Source of the DNA: VGKP01 sp964647695
Lineage (GTDB): Archaea > Nanobdellota > Nanobdellia > Pacearchaeales > GW2011-AR1
Length of the DNA: 23,191 nt
NCBI GenBank assembly: GCA_964647695.1
Contig: CAZYIS010000009.1
Coordinates: forward strand, 1 to 23,191
Reading direction: 5' to 3'
Shown: piece after piece, positions 13,950 to 21,581 of the stretch
Layout: each line of letters begins with the position of its first letter
Numbering within the stretch: position 1 is the stretch's first letter
Notes under the pieces: model-generated
Told to the model about the DNA's origin: nothing
What the model saw: the letters and a program-made list of their open reading frames with translations, nothing else
Databases searched by the model: none
Made by a program: the position numbers and the translations under genes

Positions 13950-15065
13950 ATGAAAAAAGAGTTTAATGTTACTCCCTGGGAAGTTTCTGGAAACATAGAT
14001 TATGATAAGTTGATTAGAGAATTTGGAGTTGAACAGATTAATGATTCTACACTAGATAGAATAAAGAAACACACTAAAGAGTTACATTTTATGCTTAGAA
14101 GAAAGGTATTTTTTGCTGGAAGAGATTTAAATTGGTTATTGGATGAATATGAGAAAGGAAATAATTTCTTTTTGTATACTGGAAGGGCACCATCGGGCCC
14201 AGTACACTTGGGTCATTTGATGCCTTGGAAATTTACCAAATGGCTGCAGGATAAGTTTGGAGTAGAATTATGGTTCCAATTTCCGGATGAAGAAAAGTTT
14301 TTGTTTAAACAGGATATTAATTGGGAAGATGGTCAAAAATATCTTCAGGAAAATATGTTGGATATTATAGCCCTGGGATTTGATCCTAAAAAAACTCATT
14401 TTATTATTGATAGTAAACATGCAGATCTAATGTATAGGGAAGCTTGTAAAGTAGCAAAAAAGATTACATTTTCAACCGTTAAATCTGCTTTTGGGCTAAC
14501 GGATCAATCAAATATAGGATCCATATTTTATACTTCTATGCAAGCAGTTCCAGCATTTTTACCTTCGGTAATAAAGAAAAAGAATATTCCTTGTTTAATA
14601 CCTCATGCCATAGACCAGGACCCGCATTTTAGATTGACCAGAGATATTCTTCCTAAACTAGGGCATTATAAACCTGCATCCATACAATGCGTTTTCCTAC
14701 CTCCTCTAAGCGGAACCCAGGGAAAGATGTCTTCTTCGGGAGAAAGTTCCATATTTACAACCGATGATGCTGAAACGGTGAAGAAGAAAATAAATAAATA
14801 CGCCTTCTCAGGAGGAAGAGATACTCTAGAAGAACATAGAAAACTTGGAGGAAATCCCGAAGTGGATGTTTGTTTTCAATACCTTAGGATGCTCCTAGAG
14901 GAAGATGATAAAAAACTAAAGAAAATATATGATGATTATAAATCTGGAAAGCTATTGAGTGGTGAATTGAAGAAAATCACCATAGACAAGATAAATGAAT
15001 TTTTGAAAGAACATCAAAAAAAGAGAAAAGAAGCTGAAAAAATAATAGATAAATTTATCCTTTAA
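13950..15065 (+). CDS. trpS: Tryptophanyl-tRNA synthetase, archaeal/eukaryotic type
   Basis: The 371-residue class I synthetase charges tRNA-Trp with tryptophan. The N-terminal part (FNVTPWEVSGNIDYDKLIRE) is the archaeal/eukaryotic TrpRS extension. The HIGH motif is H86-LGH in TGRAPSGPVHLGHLMPWKF, and the KMSKS motif is GKMSSSGESSIF near residue 258, with KMSSS as is typical of the type. The specificity segments FQFPDEEKFLF and IPHAIDQDPHFRLTRDI are present, and a Lys-rich helical C-terminus follows. Length matches archaeal TrpRS. It is a single gene with its own promoter; the next gene 73 nt downstream has another. Confidence 0.97.
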   Translation: MKKEFNVTPWEVSGNIDYDKLIREFGVEQINDSTLDRIKKHTKELHFMLRRKVFFAGRDLNWLLDEYEKGNNFFLYTGRAPSGPVHLGHLMPWKFTKWLQDKFGVELWFQFPDEEKFLFKQDINWEDGQKYLQENMLDIIALGFDPKKTHFIIDSKHADLMYREACKVAKKITFSTVKSAFGLTDQSNIGSIFYTSMQAVPAFLPSVIKKKNIPCLIPHAIDQDPHFRLTRDILPKLGHYKPASIQCVFLPPLSGTQGKMSSSGESSIFTTDDAETVKKKINKYAFSGGRDTLEEHRKLGGNPEVDVCFQYLRMLLEEDDKKLKKIYDDYKSGKLLSGELKKITIDKINEFLKEHQKKRKEAEKIIDKFIL

Positions 15066-15109
15066 AGGTAATTTTGGTGTATCTAAGCAGTAGTAACAAA
15101 ATAGAAAGA

Positions 15110-15127
15110 TTTAAATACCCTTTTTTT
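15110..15127 (+). promoter_or_regulatory. Promoter with TATA box followed by a T-run (first of a matching pair)
   Basis: TTTAAATACC at -29 from ATG 15139, followed directly by seven or more T. The same arrangement occurs at 16020-16036. The T-run may also end the trpS transcript. Confidence 0.7.
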
Positions 15128-15138
15128 CTAGAATTATT

Positions 15139-15636
15139 ATGAAAGAAATTATAAAAACAGCACTTCAAACTGCAGGTTTAGTTTTAGGTATTGGTACAAG
15201 TGCAGTTTTAGGAACTTATGATGCAGTTAGAGGACATGATCCTGTTAGAGAATTTAAAGCATCGGGAAGATTGGAATCTGGACAAAAATACTTAATTGCA
15301 GATACTACTTTCCATCAAGATCTTGTAAACCCTCTTAGACATATATATTTAGCAGGTTTAGGGAATGTAAGAACTTCTCATTATGCTAATGCTTGGGCAC
15401 AAACCTATGATGTTACTGGAAATGATGGAAAACTTGTTTTGATTAATGATGATTATATTTTAGCGACTAATAAAGCACCATGGTTTGCAAAAAATGCAGT
15501 TAGTAATCCAGAATTAAGAAAAAATATGATTGATTTGGCAAATAAAGTTCTTGCTAAAGAGCACATAGATACTAAAATTAGAGAAGGATCTCCAAATACT
15601 ATGGCTGCTTTAGATAGGGAGAAAAATACACAATGA
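15139..15636 (+). CDS. Small N-terminally membrane-anchored protein of unknown function
   Basis: The 165-residue protein begins with a helix rich in Gly/Ala/Leu (residues ~6-28, TALQTAGLVLGIGTSAVLG) that fits a membrane anchor or uncleaved signal. A polar domain with beta character follows (SGQKYLIADTTFHQD, GKLVLINDDYILATNKAP), then a helical basic C-terminus. No family is recognised. The last four bases overlap the next start (ATGA), so the two proteins are translated together. It is the first of three similar small anchored proteins. Confidence 0.6.
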   Translation: MKEIIKTALQTAGLVLGIGTSAVLGTYDAVRGHDPVREFKASGRLESGQKYLIADTTFHQDLVNPLRHIYLAGLGNVRTSHYANAWAQTYDVTGNDGKLVLINDDYILATNKAPWFAKNAVSNPELRKNMIDLANKVLAKEHIDTKIREGSPNTMAALDREKNTQ

Positions 15637-15995
15637 ATAATAAACAAAAAGGTTTAGCTGCATTCGGTTTGGCTAGCGTATTAGCATTGACTGGAGCTAT
15701 TGGAGGCCTAAGAGCCATAGAAAGAAACACATTGACAAATCTATACCAAGAAGCAGCCGAAATAAGAAGCGACAAACAAAGAGGATTTAACGATGTTGCG
15801 ACTGACAATTATAATTCTGCAACAGCATTAATTAACAATTATTTAAGAACGGGAGATTATGCATTTATTTCATCTAATGAGCTGGTAAAGGCTCAAAGAA
15901 CATTAGATTATGCAATAAATACTAAACCAACAAATACTTTTGATACTTTGGGTCCTGAAATGAGAGCATTGCTAAACAAAGGTTCTCATAAATAA
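15633..15995 (+). CDS. Second small membrane-anchored protein of the cluster
   Basis: The 120-residue product has an N-terminal hydrophobic helix (~8-26, LAAFGLASVLALTGAIGGL) and then an entirely helical polar part (AIERNTLTNLYQEAAEIRSD and onward) that could form a helical hairpin or coiled coil. The start overlaps the previous stop as ATGA, and a Shine-Dalgarno-like GGGAG lies at 15617-15621, 11 nt before the ATG, one of very few in the window. No family is recognised. The design is small anchor plus helical exterior or cytoplasmic part. Confidence 0.6.
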   Translation: MNNKQKGLAAFGLASVLALTGAIGGLRAIERNTLTNLYQEAAEIRSDKQRGFNDVATDNYNSATALINNYLRTGDYAFISSNELVKAQRTLDYAINTKPTNTFDTLGPEMRALLNKGSHK

Positions 15996-16019
15996 TTATT
16001 GTACTTCTTTATATTAAAG

Positions 16020-16036
16020 TTTAAATACGTTTTTTT
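16020..16036 (+). promoter_or_regulatory. Promoter with TATA box followed by a T-run (second of a matching pair)
   Basis: TTTAAATACG then seven or more T and CT, first T 29 nt before ATG 16049. It matches the 15110 promoter in box, spacing, T-run and following CT. Confidence 0.7.
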
Positions 16037-16048
16037 CTGCTAAATTTT

Positions 16049-16345
16049 ATGTCTGAAGAACATAAGCAACAAGGTTATAGATGGGGAATAGGTGAAGGTA
16101 TTCTATTGGGCGCAGTAGTAGTGGGTATTGCTCTAGGTTCAGTAAACATAACTAACAGTATTATAGAAGAAAATTTTAAAAGAGACATTTCTACACAGAT
16201 AAAAAATCGCATGTATGATCTGACCAATGAAGTTTATCAAACGGAATCATTGAGAAATACAAATTTGGTAACTACAGAATTAGATTATCTGAAAAGTTTA
16301 AATGGTTTTGTTACAAATTATTCTTTTAAGAGAAAAATTGATTGA
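16049..16345 (+). CDS. Third small membrane-anchored protein of the cluster
   Basis: The 98-residue protein has a hydrophobic helix at ~14-32 (IGEGILLGAVVVGIALGSV) preceded by a polar head, and a helical C-terminal part with regular hydrophobic spacing (NITNSIIEENFKRDISTQIK and on). It resembles the two genes before it in layout but not in clear sequence. Its promoter is nearly identical to the one at 15110, so the genes are probably controlled together. No family is recognised. Confidence 0.6.
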   Translation: MSEEHKQQGYRWGIGEGILLGAVVVGIALGSVNITNSIIEENFKRDISTQIKNRMYDLTNEVYQTESLRNTNLVTTELDYLKSLNGFVTNYSFKRKID

Positions 16346-16387
16346 TTAAACCATATTTTATAATATATACTCTTTTTTGTTATAATG

Positions 16388-16396
16388 TTTATATAG
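16388..16396 (+). promoter_or_regulatory. TATA box of the nuclease / radical-SAM-like operon
   Basis: TTTATATAG begins exactly 29 nt before ATG 16417 and fixes that ATG as the start. Confidence 0.7.
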
Positions 16397-16416
16397 CTCT
16401 GCCGGGTAGGATTTTT

Positions 16417-17469
16417 ATGGGTGATTTAGAGGTGATTGCTACTAGAGCTGAAGAAGCACATTTTTTTCCTAATCATAATTTTACTCCTAATCCTACTCCT
16501 TCTAAACAATCCTTTGATGGTTTGCATGAATTAAATTTCAAAGTGAGGCCTCATGGAAAAATAAATAGTTCCTATAAAGCGTCCAGAGCTTGTCAAAATT
16601 CTCAAATAAATATAGGCCAATTTTACACTCATCTTTATTCAAACTTATTTAATTATGAAAAGGAAGCAGTATACAACCCAGCAGAGGTTATTATTATCGG
16701 TGATGAAACTATTCCCTTTAGACCAGATATATTAATTGATACGTTAAATGGAAATAGGTATATTGAAGCTAAAGGATTCAGTAGACAATCTGCAAAATTG
16801 GATATTGGTAAGAAGCAAATGCAAACTTACTCCTGGGCGTTATTGGATAGAATAGGTAAAAAAGATCAATTACCAGAGGTTAATTTCGGCATATTTAGAT
16901 ATGGTGAGAGTCATAAAAATTTTAAACTTCATTCTATGCCTTCTAAAAAAGCAATCGAAAAATTGGCTTCAGAAACAAAAGATCTTTTGGTATTGCCTCT
17001 GAATATGCTTTTCTTTCTCTCTTCTCTATCGGGAGTTAGGAAAAGTGTGAGAGTAGATGAAGAAGATCAGGATTATTTTAGAATGGGTGGTAGAACAATT
17101 AGCTTATTGCATGAGTTAAATGAATTTAATCGTTCCTACTTTTTAAGAGAATATAAAGAAAGAGATGAGTCTAAAAAATTTGATTTTTATAAAGTAAAAG
17201 AACATAAGTTAGAAGAAGCAAAAAGATTTGGAAGAAGAGAAAGTTTATGTCTGGATGATCTGGTAATCAGAAAAACCACATCTCATCAGCTTAGAAAGAT
17301 ACATTACAATGGAACTGAACTGGCAGATTTCCCAGTCACAATTTATTCCCAGAGAGATCCGGAAAGATGGGTTAGAAGCTTTGAAAGAAATCACCAACAA
17401 ATATTAAAAGCCTTAAATTTGCGAGATTTGTATGCAGAACAGCAAAAAGAAAATAAAAATCCATTCTAA
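16417..17469 (+). CDS. PD-(D/E)XK nuclease-like protein
   Basis: The frame is open further upstream to a TTG at 16342, but a TATA box at -29 supports ATG 16417, giving 350 residues. The core motif is FRPDILID (D104) followed twelve residues later by E117-A-K119 (RYIEAKGFSRQ), the PD-(D/E)XK signature. It is followed by helix DIGKKQMQTYSWALLD with Lys and Gln as in many restriction- and RecB-like nucleases. The region before it holds helices ending in GQFYTHLYSNLFNYEKEA. The last 150 residues are rich in Lys, Arg and Glu and may bind nucleic acid or the partner. The next gene starts 5 nt after the stop with no promoter, so both form one operon. I do not know a named family for it. Confidence 0.65.
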   Translation: MGDLEVIATRAEEAHFFPNHNFTPNPTPSKQSFDGLHELNFKVRPHGKINSSYKASRACQNSQINIGQFYTHLYSNLFNYEKEAVYNPAEVIIIGDETIPFRPDILIDTLNGNRYIEAKGFSRQSAKLDIGKKQMQTYSWALLDRIGKKDQLPEVNFGIFRYGESHKNFKLHSMPSKKAIEKLASETKDLLVLPLNMLFFLSSLSGVRKSVRVDEEDQDYFRMGGRTISLLHELNEFNRSYFLREYKERDESKKFDFYKVKEHKLEEAKRFGRRESLCLDDLVIRKTTSHQLRKIHYNGTELADFPVTIYSQRDPERWVRSFERNHQQILKALNLRDLYAEQQKENKNPF

Positions 17470-17474
17470 CTAAC

Positions 17475-18722
17475 ATGGCAAACCTAGCAAGATCCATAAG
17501 ACTAACATCGGGAAAGGGAGATTTCATTAAAAGAAAAATGCCTAGTGGGAGAACCGTAGACATATGTTTACTGGAATGGAATGTTGATTTAACCAATGGT
17601 TGTATTGCCCAGGTAACTCCTCAACATTTGGATGAAGTGGTTAAGAATAATGGACTCTATTTGCCGGGAAATTTTAATGTTTACAAAAAAGAGGGAACTG
17701 CAGATAATAGATGCGATTATTGCTATGCCTGGCAGAAAAATTCAGGATCAGTTATTCCTTTTGTGGTGGATGAGAAAACTAGGGCCGACTTTGAAGAATT
17801 CAAACCTAAATTTTTAAGATTTGGTAAAAATACGGAGCCCGGACATCCCTATTATTTTGATGCTTTTTCAAAACTCATTGAACTATGTACTGAATTTAAA
17901 ACAACCCCTATAATTACCACTAAAATGTTGCCTTTTGGAATTGAGGGAGCAGAAGAAACCATGAAATATGCTGATACGGGAAGTGATGCTTTCTTTAAGT
18001 TAGCTAGAGAAAAGAATATTCCCTCGGGAAAGGATTTGGCTGCTAGATTAAAAGAGGCAAACACATCGCTTTTAATGAGTCTAGGTTATGATCGACTTGA
18101 ACAGGGACCTCTAATGCAAGGTTGCTCAAATGAATGGAGAATTCAACAGGCATTGAAATATTATACATCTGGAGTTAATGCTAATTTAACAGTTGTATGC
18201 GATGTAACTGATTCAATTGAAAATAATGTATCTAGAAGTTCATTCATTGGAAGAGCATTGGAAGTTAGAAAAGAAACAGGAATACCTGTAAGAATAATTC
18301 CTGCAAGATCCTATACTCATAAAGTAACTGAATTTATAACGGGCATTAAGAAAAAAGTACTTACAAATGCAGGTTATTATCAAACTCCTCAACTTGACGC
18401 ACTTGACGATGGTAAACCTACAATTCAGTCAAGATATGTTAAAAAAGGTGCATTCAAATTGGTTCCTAATTATATTCATCCAGATTTTAAAGGATTATTT
18501 GTTGAAGGAATGGGTGCCTGTGGAGTCGCGGCAGAAACAGAACATTGTGATAAATGCAACTGTATGGGTAAAACAAGAATTTCATTCCCAGAATCAGAAT
18601 TGCCAAAGATTGAATTTACAACACCTACCAGAAGAAAAATGTTCATGGCAAGAGCGAGACAAAGAAGATTTGCTAATACTCCTCTTTTGCCTAATTTTGA
18701 AATGCCTAAAAAGAGTAAATAA
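17475..18722 (+). CDS. Radical-SAM-like protein with altered cluster motif and C-terminal Cys cluster
   Basis: The 415-residue protein follows a radical-SAM (photolyase-lyase-like, COG1533-type) pattern: a strand leading to NRC80-DYC83-YAW, then PKFLRFGKNTEPGHPYYFDA (equivalent of the GEP/GxxTDP segment), FKTTPIITTKMLPF, TSLLMSLGYD, and ANLTVVCDVTDS. In the canonical C-x3-C-x2-C, only the last two Cys are present; the first position is Ala76. A second cluster, C349, C358, C361 and C363 (ACG, then HCDKCNC), could bind an auxiliary iron-sulfur or zinc site. The protein lies 5 nt after the nuclease-like gene. The family is inferred from motif order and is not proven. A C-terminal basic tail (RRKMFMARARQRRF) suggests nucleic-acid contact. 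Confidence 0.6.
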   Translation: MANLARSIRLTSGKGDFIKRKMPSGRTVDICLLEWNVDLTNGCIAQVTPQHLDEVVKNNGLYLPGNFNVYKKEGTADNRCDYCYAWQKNSGSVIPFVVDEKTRADFEEFKPKFLRFGKNTEPGHPYYFDAFSKLIELCTEFKTTPIITTKMLPFGIEGAEETMKYADTGSDAFFKLAREKNIPSGKDLAARLKEANTSLLMSLGYDRLEQGPLMQGCSNEWRIQQALKYYTSGVNANLTVVCDVTDSIENNVSRSSFIGRALEVRKETGIPVRIIPARSYTHKVTEFITGIKKKVLTNAGYYQTPQLDALDDGKPTIQSRYVKKGAFKLVPNYIHPDFKGLFVEGMGACGVAAETEHCDKCNCMGKTRISFPESELPKIEFTTPTRRKMFMARARQRRFANTPLLPNFEMPKKSK

Positions 18723-18724
18723 AT

Positions 18725-19705
18725 TTAGAATTGGTTTCGATATAATTCGGTTAGATAACCTTGATTAGTTCCTCTTCTGGATTCAACAGGTTTATCATTT
18801 TCTCTGAATAGGAAGGTAGATCTGGCTCTTTTTAATGGCTTATTGGATATGCATAAACCATTGGATGCAAGAGGACAATTTTCTAAACATCTTATTAAAC
18901 TCTTTTTAGCACATACCTCTGAACCTATAACCCAGAGAGCAGTATCGGCTATTTTTGGGTCGAGTCCATGTTTATTGCAAAGTTCCCAATAATGATCTTG
19001 AAATTCATCCCTTAATACGGAATGATGAATATTATAATTTTTTCTAGAAACAGAAATACCATTTACGTTTAAAGGAATTCTTGCTTTATGAGTATCAATC
19101 TTGAATAATAAATTTTCAGGATCATTTACTCTGGAAATCTTTCGATCGATAAATTGCATTACCACCATATTTGCTATCCCATCGATTCCTGCAAATTCCT
19201 GCATTCTCTTTCTAGATTCAATTACGCTAGCATCTATCAGATTTCTAGGATCACCATCGTATTCCTGGGATAACTTTTTTACATTGGCCATGTAATGTTC
19301 TACGGGATTATCATAGTTATAGCCAATTCTTCTAACAATTATAGCATCCACATCTTCTCTAGTAGCGTGAACTGCTTCGTGAGCATCGAAAAACCATCGG
19401 GCGCTAGGATCATTCCAAACAATCTTAAGTTTTGAATGTAGTACTCTTGATTGTATTCCTTTTTCCATGGCTGCAGCAGTCCAAAGATATTGGGATGTTT
19501 CTTTAGGAAGTTTGACTTCAGTTTTAAGAGGGGCATGTTCAAGATCTGAAGGAAGCATCCATTGAGGGAGATATTTATATTTCCATACATCTACCCCTCC
19601 TCTGAATATTCCTTTGCCAGTAATTGCAGCACCATAAATAGATAGAACCATTTGTTCAAAACGTTCATTTATCTTGAAACTCTCTTTTCGTGTGGTATGG
19701 CCCAT
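18725..19705 (-). CDS. HhH-GPD superfamily DNA-glycosylase-like protein with four-Cys motif
   Basis: The 326-residue protein has the EndoIII-type order: helix SVIESRKRMQE, helix-hairpin-helix FAGIDGIANMVVMQF (172-185, compare LPGVGRKTANVV), then KIDTHKARIPL with D204 at the place of the catalytic Asp in the VDTHV motif, and DTALWVIGSEVC before a Cys cluster. The Lys of bifunctional EndoIII in the hairpin is replaced by Ile, so it would act, if at all, as a monofunctional glycosylase. The four Cys are 265, 273, 277 and 285 (C-x7-C-x3-C-x7-C), wider than the usual C-x6-C-x2-C-x5-C iron-sulfur loop. The N-terminal ~110 residues are unusual. It converges with the radical-SAM-like gene, with a 2-nt gap. 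Confidence 0.65.
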   Translation of the reverse strand: MGHTTRKESFKINERFEQMVLSIYGAAITGKGIFRGGVDVWKYKYLPQWMLPSDLEHAPLKTEVKLPKETSQYLWTAAAMEKGIQSRVLHSKLKIVWNDPSARWFFDAHEAVHATREDVDAIIVRRIGYNYDNPVEHYMANVKKLSQEYDGDPRNLIDASVIESRKRMQEFAGIDGIANMVVMQFIDRKISRVNDPENLLFKIDTHKARIPLNVNGISVSRKNYNIHHSVLRDEFQDHYWELCNKHGLDPKIADTALWVIGSEVCAKKSLIRCLENCPLASNGLCISNKPLKRARSTFLFRENDKPVESRRGTNQGYLTELYRNQF

Positions 19706-19725
19706 AAAAATCGTTTAAGAATTAG

Positions 19726-19733
19726 ATATAAAA
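19726..19733 (-). promoter_or_regulatory. TATA box of the glycosylase-like gene
   Basis: Minus strand TTTTATAT, core about 27-28 nt before ATG 19705. Confidence 0.6.
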
Positions 19734-19763
19734 GTATTATGGTTGTGAAAGGGTTAGGATAAT

Positions 19764-19772
19764 TTTATAAAT
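19764..19772 (+). promoter_or_regulatory. TATA box of thrS
   Basis: TTTATAAAT begins exactly 29 nt before ATG 19793. Confidence 0.8.
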
Positions 19773-19792
19773 ACGTATATTTACATGGTTTT

Positions 19793-21526
19793 ATGAGAAT
19801 ACTTACATTACATTGCGATTATATTAAGTTTAAACCACTTAAGAATGCAATAAAAGTTCCGGAAGAACTTAGCGAAGAAAGAAAAAAGGAAATTGTGGTA
19901 AAAGATCCTCTGGTGGTACTTACGGCTGTTGAAAAAGGAGACAATGAGGAAATTGTTAAACAATACATTGCGGCTATAAAAAAGACTGCTGCCGATGTAA
20001 AAGCCACAAGAATTGTTCTTTATCCCTATGCTCATCTATCTAGTAATTTGAGTAATCCAGATATTGCATTGGCCTATATGACCGAAGCCGAAAAGGTTTT
20101 GGAAAAAGATGGATTTGAAGTTAAGAGAGCTCCATTTGGATACTATAAAGAATTTGAACTAAAATGTAAAGGACATCCTCTTTCTGAGCTTTCAAAGGAA
20201 TTTAGAACTGATTCAGCTGTAGAGAGTAAAGATGTTAAGCCTAAATTAGTAAGAGAAGAAGTTATAGATCATGAAAAATTATTAAGAATGGCAAATCAGG
20301 TTAGATTGGACACTTCTAAACTTAAGGATAATGATCATAGAATAATTGGACAGAAGCTAGGGTTATTCATGTTCAATGAAACTTCTCCAGGATCACCCTA
20401 TTGGTTACCTAATGGATTAATAATGTACAATGAGCTATTAAGATATTGGAGAGAAGAACACGTTAAGGCAGGATATCATGAAACCATGACTCCCTTGATA
20501 AATAAGGCTGAATTATATAAAATATCTGGACATTGGGAACATTATAAGGAAAATATGTTTTTATCGGATATGGGTGACGATGGAATTTATTGCCTTAAGC
20601 CTATGAATTGTCCTAATGCTATGTTAATCTTTAAGTCTCAAACTAGAAGTTATAAGGATCTTCCTTTAAGGTATTCGGACGCAGATAGATTACATAGATT
20701 TGAACTATCGGGAGTTTTGAATGGATTATTAAGAGTTAGATCATTCCAACAGGACGATTCCCATAATTTCATAACTGAAGATATGATTGCTAATGAATAC
20801 GAAGAAATATTCAAATTATGTGAAAAGTTTTATACTTTATTTGGATTGGAATATTCCTTTAGATTGGGAACTAGACCAGAAGGATTTTTAGGAGATAAGA
20901 AAGTTTGGGACAAAGCTGAAGAAACATTGAAGAGAATTTTGGAAAAATCTGGGAAGAAATATGCAATTAAAGATGGAGATGGAGCCTTCTATGGACCTAA
21001 AGTAGATATTCTAATGAAGGATTCTCTTGGAAGAGAATGGCAAATGGGAACATTGCAATTGGATTTCCAACTGCCAATAAGATTTGGTCTTAAGTATATT
21101 GATGCTGAAGGAAAAGAAAAATCTCCAGTAGTGGTTCACAGAGTCATCTATGGTTCATTGGAAAGATTCATCGGAGTATTGCTAGAACATACCAATGGTG
21201 CATTACCTCTATGGCTTAGTCCAGTTCAAATAAGAGTAGTTAATTTCACCGATAGAAATAACAAGGCAGCTGAAAAAGTAATTGAAAATATGAAAAAGGA
21301 AATTCCAAACCTAAGAATAGACAGTGATTTTAGAACTACTACGGTTAATGATAAGATTAGAGATTCGGAAATGCAAAAGATTCCTTATGTTATAGTTATA
21401 GGTGATAAGGAAGAGGAAGCAGGAACTCTAGCAGTAAGAGAAAGAGGAGCTAAAAAACCAACCTTTGGTGTTAAAATTGAATCGTTTATTTCTGAACTTA
21501 AGGAAAAGATTGAAAAAAGAATGTAA
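19793..21526 (+). CDS. thrS: Threonyl-tRNA synthetase, archaeal type with N-terminal editing domain
   Basis: The 577-residue class II synthetase charges tRNA-Thr. Residues ~1-140 (MRILTLHCDYIKFKPLKNA, then TRIVLYPYAHLSSNLSNP) are the archaeal editing domain, related to D-aminoacyl-tRNA deacylase, which removes Ser from tRNA-Thr. The catalytic core has the zinc ligands Cys in LKPMNCPNAM (~273), His in QQDDSHNF (~323) and His in VVHRVIYGSLERF (~449), motif 2 LLRVRSFQQDD and motif 3 GSLERFIGVLLE. The anticodon-binding domain begins near PLWLSPVQIRVVNF and runs to the end. It is slightly shorter than most archaeal ThrRS, with no missing part visible. It has its own promoter. Confidence 0.97.
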   Translation: MRILTLHCDYIKFKPLKNAIKVPEELSEERKKEIVVKDPLVVLTAVEKGDNEEIVKQYIAAIKKTAADVKATRIVLYPYAHLSSNLSNPDIALAYMTEAEKVLEKDGFEVKRAPFGYYKEFELKCKGHPLSELSKEFRTDSAVESKDVKPKLVREEVIDHEKLLRMANQVRLDTSKLKDNDHRIIGQKLGLFMFNETSPGSPYWLPNGLIMYNELLRYWREEHVKAGYHETMTPLINKAELYKISGHWEHYKENMFLSDMGDDGIYCLKPMNCPNAMLIFKSQTRSYKDLPLRYSDADRLHRFELSGVLNGLLRVRSFQQDDSHNFITEDMIANEYEEIFKLCEKFYTLFGLEYSFRLGTRPEGFLGDKKVWDKAEETLKRILEKSGKKYAIKDGDGAFYGPKVDILMKDSLGREWQMGTLQLDFQLPIRFGLKYIDAEGKEKSPVVVHRVIYGSLERFIGVLLEHTNGALPLWLSPVQIRVVNFTDRNNKAAEKVIENMKKEIPNLRIDSDFRTTTVNDKIRDSEMQKIPYVIVIGDKEEEAGTLAVRERGAKKPTFGVKIESFISELKEKIEKRM

Positions 21527-21538
21527 AAAACATAAAAC

Positions 21539-21572
21539 CTTATAAACCCGATTTGATATAAATATTTAGGAG
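21539..21572 (+). promoter_or_regulatory. Two TATA-like boxes and a Shine-Dalgarno site before the 232-aa gene
   Basis: TTATAAAC (from 21540) would start RNA near 21568 and leave a short leader with GGAG (21569-21572), 9 nt before the ATG. A second box, ATATAAAT (21556-21563), lies about 27 nt before ATG 21582 and would give a leaderless RNA. Confidence 0.5.
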
Positions 21573-21581
21573 ATAAAAAAG

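Noticed and set aside
18367..18768. Plus-strand open frame of 133 codons
   Set aside because: It lies in another frame of the radical-SAM-like gene, has no promoter and no protein-like pattern.
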